From contig JAQPZY010001250.1 of the NCBI GenBank assembly GCA_029931535.1, positions 992,001-1,056,000 of the forward strand: a stretch of 64,000 nt of DNA, given 5' to 3'. The stretch comes from Margaritifera margaritifera. Lineage: Eukaryota; Mollusca; Bivalvia; Unionida; Margaritiferidae. The position numbers were made by a program, and so were the translations under genes. How positions within the stretch are numbered: position 1 is the stretch's first letter; the number at the start of each line of letters is the position of its first letter. This document shows, in pieces, positions 10,043 to 22,195 of this stretch. The notes under the pieces are model-generated. The model did no database searches. It was not told where the DNA came from and was given only the letters and a program-made list of their open reading frames with translations.

Positions 10043-13000
10043 GTAAGCAGTCTTTCTGTTCAGTAGGACAAATCAATCAGACAGGTTAAATACACTGCAT
10101 AAATGGTGGATGCTTAATCATCTCTGCTGACATTTATGGGAAATGAGAGTTTGGAAGTGCGTGGAAGAAAAATAAACATTGAAGCATTAATGTATATGAC
10201 TATAGACCAACTTTTCCTTCAGTTTAGATAATGAGCACATATTTTATATGCAGGAAAGTTGAATTTTCTTTTGTGATCATTGTGATAAGTTATGGCAGCC
10301 AATTACACAATGTACTTGAAATAGCTCAGATTTTTGCATTATGAGGTAATTGAGAAAATAGACATACTCTTAAGAAAACCAGCATCTGTGTATGTATAGC
10401 CTCTTACCCTTTCAAGTACTGTTAGCCTCTTACCCTTTCAAGTACTGTTAGCCTCTTACCCTTTCAAGTACTGTTAGCCTCTTACCCTTTCAAGTACTGT
10501 TAGCCTCTTACCCTTTCAAGTACTGTTAGCCTCTTACCCTTTAAAGCACTGTTAGCCTCTTACCCTTTCAAGTACTGTTAGCCTCTTACCCTTTCAAGTA
10601 CTGTTAGCCTCTTCCCCTTTCAAGCACTGTAACTTCTAATAAAACCTGGGACTGCAGGGGTGCATGTTACAACTGTGATACCCAGCCCCTTTAATGCAAA
10701 GGAATGAAGCCATCAGTAGTGTTGACAACACTAGTAATAATCATAATTCTTCCAGATGCCCATATGTATTCTGATGAAGATGTCTTGGAAGATGTTGAAG
10801 AGGAGGGGGTAGATGATGTAGAGCGGGATGTACAAAAGAAAATCATGCCATGGAAGATCATGGTCCCTGATGAAGAAACTACACTTGAGCTAGAACATGG
10901 AATAAAGACCCAGGAGAAGGAGGGGCTTATAGTTGTGACCTCTCTCATTGACAAACCACCAAACCTAGGAGGTGAGATTACCCAGTCATTTGAAGGGCCA
11001 GTTAACTAAACTGTTCAGAATCTTCCCCATGTTTATGGGCAGGACAGGAAAGGTCTAACCCAGGTGCATATGATTTGTGCTAGTCTTGACCCTGGCCTAA
11101 ATCTTATTGCCCAATGGTCTGTCCCAATCATGCCAACATACTGGGTTGATTATTTTTCTTGCCCACCATATGCAATATGTACAACATGGTAGATAATATT
11201 GTATATGAACAATATGCATGTTATAGTGTGTGCATTAATGGCATCAGGTGAATAACATCATAGGGCACATGTCAACTTGCCTACTTTTAGAGTAAAATAG
11301 AATTGTCATGGCAAGACTGAAATTTGGGACTATTCTTTCTGTTGGGCAAGAAAACTAAATCTGGTTACTAACAAAGCTAAATTAATTAATAGAAACATGA
11401 GAAACTCAGATGTGTTCCCAGACATGCTAGGATCACAACGGCATTTTGTCATAGGTATAATCCCACTTTCAAAAATCCTATTGGCTTATTTGGTCATCAA
11501 CACTCTTTAAACGACCATCAAAATGGTAAAAAATTGCTGGGTGTAAATAGAATACCAGGGACAACATAGGATGAAACTTTGAGCTCTTCCATTTACATCT
11601 GACATGAGCTTGTTGCACTGCTGAAACAAAACAATTTGAAATACAGTGCATGTTTTGCATACAGATTTGTCAGTTTTATTTTGGCTCTTGGAGCAAATTG
11701 TATGAAATAATTTTATTATTGTCTTTGTCTAGGTCTGTGCCGAACCAGTGAGATATTTGGTGTGTCAGAGTTTGTGTTAGGAAAGCTGAGTTACACTGAG
11801 GACAAGGCATTTCAGGGCTTGAGTGTTACTGCTCACAAGTGGCTTAATATCACTGAGGTAATCATTGACCAGCCATATGGTTGAGTGATAATCAGTAAAA
11901 CTTAATTTATTTATTTTGTGTAATGAGTATTTTCGCAACTATTTCAAGGACTAAGAATTTCAATAAAGCTGGTTATTGTGTGATACTGAGGATGAGAGAA
12001 AGTCCTGGTATTGATGCTTTATCCATTTGCCTTTGTGAATAGTATAAACAAATTTTGCCTTTTTTAATAGTGAAAAAAATCAGTATTTAGTAAAGTGAAG
12101 GTGCACTTTTATGTGTTTAGCACTGTGTTACTATGCTGCACAGTGGGATGCTAAGACAAGCATCTGCCCTTCCATCAGTTTGTTTGTATCCAAATGGTTT
12201 TGTTTGATTCAACCACATTTTTGTTTAAAGTTCTATCCATGCTACCTCGTGAAGTGAAAATTAGCATATCACTGTGTTATATTCCATTGTTACCAAAGGA
12301 TAAATATCACACACTAGTATCAATATATTTTGTTTTGATTTCAAGCTAATTTCGGCTCTGAGATTTTGCATATTTCAGATTTTATTCAGAATATTGACCA
12401 TACTATATTTTTTCCATAGTTATTGAGCTTTATAAATAATCTAATAAGGCTTGTAAAAACTCTGTCATCTGCAGTTTAGACATGATTTAGATAGTAAATG
12501 AGTAAGGATGGATAGAGACTTCAGAGACATAGGCAAAATTTTGAAATATACATACATGTACATCCAATCATATATATATTTAACATACATAAGCACACAA
12601 AAGTTGGTTTTGCTATTTCAGTGCTTTTACTGCAATGTACCTTTCAGGTGTATGAGACTAAGCTTCCAGAGTACCTACAGCAGAAGAGACTGGAGGGATA
12701 CACACTGGTTGGGGTGGAGCAGACAGCAAACAGTGTCTGTCTCACTGATTACCAGTTTCCTCAGAAAACTCTCCTCCTGCTTGGGTAATGTTGTCTTATG
12801 CTCTTTTGTGCTGATTGTGTTTGAAGTTCTGCAGCTTCTGGAATGAAATTGAATTTCCTAAATATATGTTTTTAAAATGTTCCGATGAAACTTCTATATT
12901 TTCTTCAACAAATATCAAGAATCTAGAGGACATAATACTTGTGCATATGCATGAACTGCATAGTCTATCTAATAAATGCAGAGGTGTCAGTAAGCCTGTA

Positions 13001-16000
13001 CACAAAAATAAGCATACATAGGCCTTTTTGGTACTTTTGAAGTAAAAGTGTGTGTGTGTATATATATATATAATTTTTTTTTATAAGTGACACAATAACA
13101 AATGTGGTGTAAAGCATTTGTCAAAGTTCTCTGGATCAAATTCATTAATTGTCATAAAGTCTGCCACAAGGAGTGAGTGCAAGGACATTGGCTCTAGCAG
13201 GGTCCCAAGTCCAACATCTTGACAGTTTTGTTATCGCTACTCCTTCTGAATGGATGGTCATATCAACATGAGGGTTTCACTAAATGATGATGTCTAGTTG
13301 GTCCTAAATGAAAATGGTGCCAGTCTGATGTCCAATATGGCCATCATGGTGGCCATCTTGAAAATCTTGTTATTGCTACACCTCCTGAATGAAAAGTCAT
13401 ATTGTCATAGGGTTTGCTCCACAAGATTTATAATGATGTCTAGTTGGTCCTAAATGAAAATGGTTCAGCTTTTTATATCCAATATGGCCATCTTGAAATC
13501 TTGTTATCGCTACTCCTCCTGAATGGATGGTCATATCAGCATGGGGTTTCACCAAAAGACTTCTTATACTGTCTAGTTGGTCCTAGATGAAAATGGTGCC
13601 AATCTGATGTTCAGTATGACTGGCAGCCATCTTGAAATTTTTTTTTTCTCCTTCTGAACAGAAAGTCCTATCAACATGGGGTTTTCACCAGAAGATTTCT
13701 TATGATGTCTTGTTGGTCCTAAATGAAAATGGTTCCACTTGGACATCCAAAAAAGGCTTCCACAGTGGCCATCTTGAAAATCTTATCGCTCTTCCTCTTG
13801 AAGGTCATTTAACATGGGGTTTTTGCTAAAAGACTTTTTATAATGTCTAGTTGTTCCTAAATGAAAATGGTGCCGATCTGATATCTATGGCCGCCTTGGC
13901 AACCATCTTGAATATTTTGTTATGGCTCCCCCTCTTGAATGAAACGCCATATTTGCATAGAGTTCTCACCAAAAGACTTCTTATGATGTCTGGTTGGTCC
14001 TAAATGAAAATAGTGCCAATTTAACATCCAATATGGTCATCATGACAGCCATCAGAAAATTTTGTTATTGCTACTTGAATGAAACAGGGTTTATGCAGTT
14101 TTGAAAAGTCCTTGAATTCAGAGAGTTGCCTTGAAAAGTCTTTGAATGTCAAAAATGTGAATTTTGTTTTTGAAAAGTGCTTGAATGTATGAAAAATCTA
14201 CTTCTTGAATGTCTTCAAAACCTCTTTGAATTTTATCAGTACTGTCAAAACCATATTGCTAAGATGTAATTTAAAAAAGAAAAGAAAGTTTAAACAATTT
14301 TTTTTACAAGAGTGTAATACAATAAAATTGTGTTGCCAAATTAGTACATGTCACTGGTAGGTATTGGAGCAAGTTTTGTCCCATTGCATTATTGGCTCTG
14401 TAATTGGACCGACAGTGAAAATGGATGACATAGCTCACACTTGACCCACCAGAGCTGTGTACACAATAGCAAATGGGAATGTGACCCACTTCATAGCAGT
14501 TGGGCAAAAGCATTGAAGGGAGACAAAAACAAGGCAATTTGTAAGGCTTGTGACAAAATATTGGGTATTTCCAGCATGGGAGAAAGTGTACTCAAGTTTT
14601 GTATGAAAAGTGAGAAACACAAGAGCAATGTAAGTTTCTATGCTGTCCTGTTTGCATTCATTTTATGGAACTGTGATAAAAATTGAAGCTTCTGGAACTT
14701 GACCCACTGTCTCGAGTGAAAGGTTAACAGTGTCCCTGCCACTGCTGTCATCAGTGACTGTTCTGCCTTCAGGTGTTATTGATAATTGTGCAACAAAGGA
14801 TGATGTTTTATAAGCAGAAATATTATGGACTTTGAGAAGTATGACTAAATACCATTCATATCATTGATCAGAAAAACAGACAAGCTGTTCAAAGCACTGT
14901 TTCCAGATAGCTCAGAAATACTTCTTGAAAAAAACTGGTAAAATTCATGAAAAGTTCTTGAAAATAATGTTTTCAGGGCTGTATTACCCCTGGGAAATCA
15001 TATCAGCATGGGAAGACTTGTGGTGTCTGGTTGGTTGTAAATAAAAATTGTGTCAGTCTGATATCCAATTTTTAAATCTTATCACTACTCCCCCTAGATG
15101 AAAAGTCATATCAGCATTGGGTTTTCACTAGAACACTTCTTATGATGTATAGTTGGTAATAAATGAAAATGATGCTTATGTTGCATCTAATATGGCCACC
15201 ATGGCAGCCATCTTGAAAATCTTGTTATTGCTACTCCTCGCAAATGTTAAGTCGCATTGACATGGGTTTTTCACCAGAAGACTAATTATGATATCTAGTT
15301 CATCCTGAATGAAAATGGTGCTGATCTGACCTCATATATGGCAGTCATAATGAACATATTGAAAATCTTGTCACAAATTCTCCAGAATGGATGGTCATAT
15401 CAACATGGGGGGTTTTCACCAAAAGTCTTTTAATGGTGTCTAGTTTGTCCTAAATGAAAATGGTGCCGATCTTACATCCAGTATGGCTGCCACAGTGGCT
15501 AATTTGAAAATCTTATTGCTCAGACATATTTTCAACACTCAGCAGTTAAAATGAAGAAATGGTTTTATCTTTAATTCCTGGACATTCTTTTTGGACAGTA
15601 GAGTATCAGTGGCTTTTCTTCTTCAAATACGTTATCCGATTATATATGTTAGGAAGATGTCCACTACCTGCTAACTTATTATGATCAGGCAAGTATTATC
15701 GAAAAAAATATATTTTACCTTCGAAAAATTGCTTTCTTTTTCAACAATGTTACCTGATTGTAATACAGTAAGAGGTAATGGACGTACTTGTACTGTGATA
15801 TGATTGGGTAAGTAGGATTGAAGAAATATATTTTACCTTAAAATATTTGGTATTTTGGAGAGCTAATGATAAATGTTGAAATAGACAGGATTTAACTTGG
15901 ATATTAGAAGAAATATATTCATATCATTCATCCTTAATGCTCAAACAAATTAGATCTTGGTGAATAAAATTTTATATAAAGTTGTCTCTTTCATTTTAAA

Positions 16001-16335
16001 TCCAAGTGGGTGACATTGACTCAAAGTTGTCCATTTGTCTTGTTTCAGAATGAAGGAAAAATCTTTTTTATTGGAAAATGTTTAATTTCTTCCATCGTAA
16101 TATGAATTCATCTTTTTCAATTTTTTTTCTCCCCTCATTTCTTAAATTTATCACTTTTTATTACAGAAATGAACGTGAAGGTATCCCTGTAGAGTTGATT
16201 AGTCTGTTGGACGTGTGTGTAGAGATCCCTCAGCAGGGAGTCATACGGTCCCTTAATGTCCATGTCAGTGGGGCCCTGCTTATCTGGGAGTATAGGAGAC
16301 AGCAAATCATGAAAGGGACAACAGCAGTCAGATGA
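9859..16335 (+). CDS. TARBP1: TARBP1-like tRNA (guanosine-2'-O)-methyltransferase, 3' part of gene
   Basis: Five exons (9859-10042, 10756-10971, 11733-11857, 12648-12784, 16167-16335) join in frame to 276 codons plus a stop; every intron is GT-AG. The C-terminal ~150 residues are a SpoU/TrmH (SPOUT) methyltransferase domain with all three motifs: motif 1 [19 protein letters not shown], motif 2 LLLGNEREGIP, motif 3 [20 protein letters not shown]. The SLNV run and the final IWEYRRQQ are typical of animal TARBP1, which 2'-O-methylates G18 of certain tRNAs using S-adenosylmethionine. These enzymes form a trefoil knot and act as dimers. Human TARBP1 is about 1,600 residues, so the long N-terminal helical-repeat part must lie to the left of the window or in unrecognised exons. 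The introns are full of transposons, but the coding frame is intact. A possible poly(A) signal AATAAA lies at about 17396. Confidence 0.93.
10397..10630. repeat. 26-bp minisatellite, nine copies
   Basis: Nine consecutive 26-bp units beginning TAGCCTCTTACCCTTTCAAG, with a few substitutions (TTTAAAGC, CTTCCCC), inside the intron between TARBP1 exons a and b. Confidence 0.95.
10756..10971 (+). CDS. TARBP1: TARBP1 exon b (acidic linker and motif 1 start)
   Basis: Acceptor TTCTTCCAG, donor GGTGAG. It encodes a strongly acidic linker ([19 protein letters not shown]), then the start of the SPOUT fold, [18 protein letters not shown]. The split glycine codon is completed by exon c. Confidence 0.9.
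11733..11857 (+). CDS. TARBP1: TARBP1 exon c (SPOUT motif 1)
   Basis: Acceptor TTTGTCTAG, donor GGTAATC. It encodes [20 protein letters not shown] and on to HKWLNITE, with the motif 1 arginine. Confidence 0.92.
12648..12784 (+). CDS. TARBP1: TARBP1 exon d (central SPOUT)
   Basis: Acceptor GTACCTTTCAG, donor GGGTAATG. It encodes [19 protein letters not shown] and ends LLLLG, the first half of motif 2. Confidence 0.93.
14085..14992 (+). mobile_element. hAT-like element with BED zinc finger remnant
   Basis: The ends CAGGGTTTATGCAG and CTGTATTACCCCTG are imperfect inverted complements of the CAGGG type. The insert separates two halves of the surrounding array. The inside is rich in CTTGAAAAGT-type repeats near both ends and carries a BED-finger fragment at 14441-14640. 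The flanking 8-mers are too diverged to call a target duplication. Confidence 0.65.
14441..14640 (+). pseudogene. BED-type zinc finger fragment
   Basis: The frame reads [20 protein letters not shown], then [20 protein letters not shown] and a histidine pair in KSEKHKS. C-x2-C followed by H-x3-5-H, with a preceding aromatic W/SWA patch and the SSMGES phrase, is the BED finger found at the N-terminus of hAT transposases and ZBED proteins. No dimerisation or catalytic domain follows. Confidence 0.65.
15610..15835. repeat. Isolated DIRS terminal-repeat sequence
   Basis: Motifs TTATGATCAGGCAAGTATTA, GTTACCTGATTGTAATACAG and TATGATTGGGTAAGTAGG match the termini and internal complementary region of DIRS copy A. 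There is no coding sequence between them. It is probably a remnant left in the TARBP1 intron. Confidence 0.65.
16167..16335 (+). CDS. TARBP1: TARBP1 terminal exon (motifs 2 and 3, stop)
   Basis: Acceptor TTTTTATTACAG. It encodes [19 protein letters not shown], then [16 protein letters not shown] and the C-terminus, with the stop TGA at 16333-16335. Motif 3 forms the cofactor-binding knot. It is separated from exon d by a 3.4 kb repeat-filled intron. Confidence 0.95.
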
Positions 16336-16483
16336 CAGGAAAAACAATGGAAAGATCACAACTCACAAGATAAAGATTTTAGGTCCAAGATCAGGGTAGA
16401 GGATTGCTACTTTATAACAGAAGTGAAACATTATCTCATTCATCATGACACCCATTCACTACTTTTAATTAAGAAATATGTGT

Positions 16484-16817
16484 CAGTGTTGTCCCTACCA
16501 CTTTTTTGGAGGGGCTGCCCCCAACCATCCGTTGTAGTGCCCTGTCCACTCTTGGGTGCACCCTGCCCTCCTTGATTGTTCACTTTAAATACACTGCATA
16601 TGCTATTTTGTACATGTGCAGTTTGGGGATCAATGTGGCACCATTTACCCTTATTTTTCACTTGCATTGCAAATACTGTCTTAAATACACCAGTGGAGTG
16701 CATAAAAATGCCCTCTTTTATAAAGAGGCTGCCCTCAGAAGAGACCTTAATACATTTAAAAATGCCCCGACTGGCAACCAGCACCCTACCCAGACTAGTG
16801 GTCTTAGGACAACACTG
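16484..16817. mobile_element. MITE with CAGTGTTGTCC termini
   Basis: A 334-bp element starting CAGTGTTGTCCCTACCAC and ending GTGGTCTTAGGACAACACTG, inverted complements apart from a few changes. The flanking octamers ATATGTGT and TGATCTGT agree at five of eight positions, compatible with an aged hAT-type duplication. Part of its inside (TTTTCACTTGCATTGCAAAT to about GCCCT) recurs at 17217-17285. Confidence 0.7.
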
Positions 16818-18700
16818 TGATCTGTCACAAATATACAGATGATGGCTTCATATTATTGTTAAAACTGTTTAAAAGAGTTAATTTGTTGTTTGATTATCAA
16901 TTGTTTCTTGTTTCACAGAACTGCAGTGTGTTCCTATATTTAAAAGGATTATTGAATTTCTTGTTTCCTATTTTATCATTGATATTTTTGTTAATTATTT
17001 TTTGTTTCTTTTTTACTTAAAAATCAGAAATATTGTTTATTTTGAGGTCAATGTTGTATATAGTATGGTCTTCTGAATGGATTCTGAATTGTACCCAATA
17101 CTAAATCTTGGAAACTAACAGCATGCCACATCTCAAATGCAGATAAGAATATTATGCTCCTTCCATACCTTACAAATTTCTTTCATTCTTTCCAATGTTC
17201 AATATTACCATTTTGTTTTCACTTGCATTGCAAATACTGTCTTAAATGCCCCAGTGAAGTGCATAAAAATGCCCTTTTATGTATTGAAAAAAATTGCATT
17301 TGCTGCATTTAGATGATTCATATAAGCCATTCATAGTTTTTGGCTAGATTTAAATATATATTGAAGATATTTAACTTGGTTCAAGTAAAAAGAACTAATA
17401 AATTTCATTCATTCCCTTAATAGGAATCTGCATATTCCAGAAATTTATAATGTCCCAAATCTTAAATGGTCCCCCAGCTGTCCACAATCCTATACTTCAT
17501 TGTGGCCCTCAGAAATGTAGACCACCTAAACCCATTAACTGAGCTTGAATTGACTCTTCAGCAGTCAGAGATAACCAAGCTCCCACTGATTTATGTGACC
17601 GTTTCTTAGAAGCCATCGAACATCCACTTGCGGTAAATAATAGAGGAAAGTGTGACTTTGTGCTTTACTTCAGTTTCTGTTTTTTGTACTTCATCAATCA
17701 ATGCAAGGGATACCTTTGCTTCAAAACTTTCAATTTGCATTGGGAAAGGTGTTTATTTTAATGTAAATTCCCTAACAAAACCAGCTAGAGGAGGTGTTTC
17801 ACAATTTCAGGCAATACACCTGAATTAGTAGATTTAGCGTATGTATATGTAACCTACATGTAGATTGTTAGGCAGTTTACAGAAACATTAGAAGTTGAAT
17901 GATAATCAGACAAAATATTTGACCCGAAAACAATCAACATTTGTATGATGCAATGTGTAAATGACATTCCTAGCTGAAGATGTTGTCATGGACTCATTAT
18001 TCTTTTCAAAATATAACATCAAGAAAAATGATGCAAAAGTATAACCATATTCCTCTTTTTGTGTCTCCATGCATGTGTGCATTTGTTTGTTTGTCTTTAT
18101 GTTTTCCTTTTTCTTTGGCTTATAACAGAATATACCAGGTATATAATTGTATTAAAATAGTGAAAGTCACTGCAGATATTTACACAAAATGTAGGCATCA
18201 CCTCTGAAGTCAGAAGGTTAAATCAATCAAGCATGTCTTCACCATGATTAATTATAAGAAGTCAAGATTTTACTTTTTAAACAGTGTAAAAGTTTATGGA
18301 TATTGCTTCTTTTCTCTTTTATGAAGCATGTAAAAGAATACTTTACTATATCTAATGTGTATTATGGAAATTGTTACAGCTTGACAGGAAGAATAAGGGG
18401 TGTTAGTTTTACACGTAATTTAGATGCATGGAATAAAACTTTGAATCTGGGTTTCCCCAAATTGTATTTGGGTATCAAATTACAAAGATTTGTGTTAGAC
18501 ACAACTAACAAATAATTTTGGACAAAAGTTAGTAGTTTTGTCATGGCAAAAGTTTGTATCTTTTGTCCCACCACCACCACCACATACACACAAAAATAGT
18601 ATCTTTGTCATAAATGAGTATTTTTTTTCAACTGACAAAAATGAGTATCTTTGTTACGGACTAAATTGAACATTATTAGTTATTGTCTTTATGATAAAAC
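16818..18700. other. Intergenic stretch downstream of TARBP1
   Basis: AT-rich sequence with one internal fragment of the preceding MITE family (17217-17285) and an AATAAA at about 17396. No exon is recognised; the 60-75 codon open frames here show no domain or splice support. Confidence 0.5.
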
Positions 18701-19795
18701 CATTGTGTGATTGCCTATGTAACATCATCGAAAGACTGTATTTCCAACCAATGTGTGATTGCCTATGTAACATCATCGAAAGACAGTATTTCCAACCAAT
18801 GTGTGATTGCCTATGTAACATCATCGAATGACTGTATTTCCAACTAATGTGCGATTGCCTATGTAACATCATCGAAAGACTGTATTTCCAACCAATGTGT
18901 GATTGCCTATGTAACATCATCGAAAGACTGTATTTCCAACCAATGTGTGATTGCCTATGTAACATGATCGAAAGACTGTATTTCCAACCAATGTGTGATT
19001 GCCTATGTAACATCATCGAAAGACTGTATTTCCAACCAATGTGTGACTGCCTATGTAACATCATCAAAAGACTGTATTTCCAACCAATGTGTGATTGCCT
19101 ATGTAACATCATCGAAAAACTATTTCCAACCAATGTGTGATTGCCTATGTAACATCATTGAATGACTGTATTTCCAACTAATGTGTGATTGCCTATGTAA
19201 CATCATCGAAAGACTGTATTTCCAACCAATGTGTGATTGCCTATGTAACATCATCGAAAGACTGTATTTCCAACCAATGTGTGATTGCCTATGTAACATC
19301 ATCGAAAGACTGTATTTCCAACCAATGTGTGATTGCCTATGTAACATCATCGAAAGACTGTATTTCCAACCAATGTGTGATTGCCTATGTAACATCATCG
19401 AATGACTGTATTTCCAACTAATGTGTGATTGCCTATGTAACATCATCGAAAGACTGTATTTCCAACCAGTGTGTGATTGCCCATGTCACATCATCGAAAG
19501 ACTGTATTTCCAACCAATGTGTGATTGCCTATGTAACATCATCGAAAGACTGTATTTCCAACTAATGTGTGATTGCCCATGTAACATCATCGAAAGACTG
19601 TATTTCCAACCAGTGTGTGATTGCCCATGTCACATCATCGAAAGACTGTATTTCCAACCAATGTGTGATTGCCTATGTAACATCATCAAAAGACTGTATT
19701 TCCAACCAATGTGTGACTGCCCATGTAACATCATCGAAAGACTATTTCCAACCGTTGTGTGGCTGCCTATGTAACATCATCGAAAGACTGTATTT
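18701..19795. repeat. 48-bp minisatellite, about 23 copies with higher-order pattern
   Basis: The unit contains TGTGTGATTGCCTATGTAAC and ATCATCGAAAGACTGTATTT. A variant unit (GAATGACTG with AACTAATG) recurs at about 18826, 19162 and 19402, that is 7 and then 5 units apart. Another variant (CAGTGTGTGATTGCCCATGT) recurs 3 units apart. Because 48 is a multiple of 3 and the unit has no stop in several frames, long frames open on both strands. Two-base deletions in individual units (near 19115 and 19743) shift those frames, arguing against coding. Confidence 0.95.
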
Positions 19796-22195
19796 CCCAC
19801 AAAATATTCACAGAAAAAGAAAAAATATGGAGATACTATTCCCAGATATCTCTGGACAACAAAAGTCTGAGGTACAGATTCCTAAATCAGGACTGAAGCC
19901 AGAATTTTTTCGTATTCTCTTATCATGATTATAACACAGTTCTATACAGTAGATAGCAGAAGGTGTCCAAGTCACCAGGCCCCTGTATTATTAAAATAAT
20001 AATAATAATAATATTAATGATAATAATAATAATAATAATAATAACGACTTTTTATAGAGGGTGACACAAATAGTTGCATGGAACTAATCCTCCTTGTGGC
20101 CCTCTATTATATGCATATTTACATACACAGTACATAGTTGTACACACAATAAAAAAAAGAAAGAAAAGAAAACACATTGATAATAAGCTACATTTATATA
20201 CGGACATAAATAAACTGAAAATTTTGTAAGAGTATTATCCAACTAGGTACATTGTGTATATACAGTACAAAATAGTGAGACAACAAAGTGGAAGGTTTGA
20301 GAATTTATACTTTAATTTGTAATGTATTTGTCAAATCAGACATATTCCACTTTTTGTCCATTGAATACAATTATAATTAAATACTTAATATATATTTATA
20401 CTTTTCTAATTTCCTTCTGTTCCAAATTAGTGGCCCCAAATATTGAAAACTTTTCTTAAAGAGTTCTTTATATGGTTTTTGGAATGGAAAGGTGGTTAGC
20501 TGAAATTGATCTTAAATTGAGAGGGTTGCCTTGTTTTCTGTCATGAAATAGTTCCTCGAGATATAATGGGGCCATATTGTTTGAAACTGTGCACAAGTCT
20601 AGCCTTTCTCAAAAATATTTGTTCTCTTACTGTTAACATTTTAATATCATTCATTGCATTTGGGATATTTTCAGCATTATCTAGGATGAGTCTGCAAGCT
20701 GTTTTTTGCAAGCGGAATAATTTGCAAATATTCGTGTTAGAAATGTTTCCCCAGTTAACATTACAGTAGTCTAGGTATGGTTGTATATAGCTTTTGTGAT
20801 ATATAATAACCTATGTTTAGTTGATAGATATGGCCTTATCTTGCTTAATAGCCAGAGACATGAATTGACTTTATGACATGACTTGAATATGTTCATTCCA
20901 TTGCAAATTGTTGTCAACCATCACCCCAAGGATTTTGTCATGGGTAACCATTTGTAGACGAATTTCATTCAACTTAAGATTCAAATTGTTATTTTCCAAT
21001 TTTGTTCTTTTGTTGGGTAGTAATCATTAATACTTTAGTCTTGTCAGTGTTTACTTTCATGCAATTTTCCTTAACACCAGGAATCTATTCTAAGTAAGGC
21101 TATCTGAAGGGAGGTCTGACTTTAGTTGTTTGAAATCTGATATCGTGTATGAAAATGAGAAAGAGGAGTGGGCCCAAAATTGATTCCTGTCGTACTCCAC
21201 ACGTAATTCGTTCTTCTTTAGAAAAACTGCCATTTATTTTGACACTGTTTTCTCTTTGTTAGACATGATGTAAACCAATCAATCATGGAATTGTCACATT
21301 GATATATGTTCAATTTATTGATAAGAATATCATGATCAACAAGGTCAAAAGCTTTTCCAAGATCAACTAATATGGATCCAACTAATTTCCCTTGATGTAA
21401 GGCAGTAATCCATCTATCCATCATGGAGACAAAAACTGTGTCTCACAGGAGTGGTTTTCTCTGAGCCCTGATTGGTTTTGGTGAATTAAGTTTTAGGTTG
21501 ATAGGTACATCAAAATATTGTCACGAAAATATTTTTCAAGAAGTTTGGACAGAAGTGGTAAGATAGATATGGGCCTGTAGTTATTGAGATCTTCTTTGCT
21601 GCCTGACATGTGAATAGGGGTAACTTTTGCCAATTTCCATGTCTGAGGAAACACTGAGGTGTATATGCTTAGATTACATATGTAAGCTATGCTGTCAGAT
21701 ATTATATTTGCAGAAGCCCTCAGGAGATGAGGTCCAATATCATCTAGGCCTGTTGATTTCATTGTCTCACTAGTTTGCAAATATTTTGTAATTTTTTCAT
21801 TTGGTATTGTAAGAGAGCAAAAATTTGGTGTAAGCTGGAATTGTTTCTGAACAGAAATTTCATAATTCATTGTAATTGGAGTTTACAATGGGTTCCTTAA
21901 TTCTGGAAGCTATACTGACAAAAAATGTATTGAATGTATTTGCTATTTCAACATCCACATCAATAATCTGGCCTTCCTGGCCAAATTGTTGGATTTTGGA
22001 TGACCTTGTAGAATGTTTACCTGCACCTAGTTTGCTAAAACCTTTCCACATAGAATTCTTATTGCAATTGTTTTCTAAACTGACTGATAGTAATTCTTCT
22101 TTACCCCATTGATAATTTCGATTACTTTATTTCTCCATGTTTTGTAATGTACTTGTTGACCAACAGATTTGAAAAAATCATGGGTTTTCATGGTG

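Larger units (their letters stand above)
13190..15530. repeat. Tandem array of about 150-bp units in a TARBP1 intron
   Basis: Repeated blocks share GTCATATCAACATGGGG, TCACCAAAAGACTTCTTATG, TAGTTGGTCCTAAATGAAAA and GGCCATCTTGAAAATCTTGT. About a dozen diverged units occur, interrupted at 14085-14992 by a transposon. A related single unit in inverted orientation lies at 58995-59125. Confidence 0.85.

Noticed and set aside
18654..19774. Long frames encoding 16-residue repeats (MMLHRQSHIGWKYSLS on minus, MCDCLCNIIERLYFQP on plus)
   Set aside because: Frames are open on both strands because the 48-bp unit is a multiple of three and stop-free; 2-bp deletions shift them and there is no non-repetitive coding sequence on either side.
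18701..19795. CRISPR-like array
   Set aside because: The units are contiguous tandem repeats without unique spacers, and the genome is eukaryotic.
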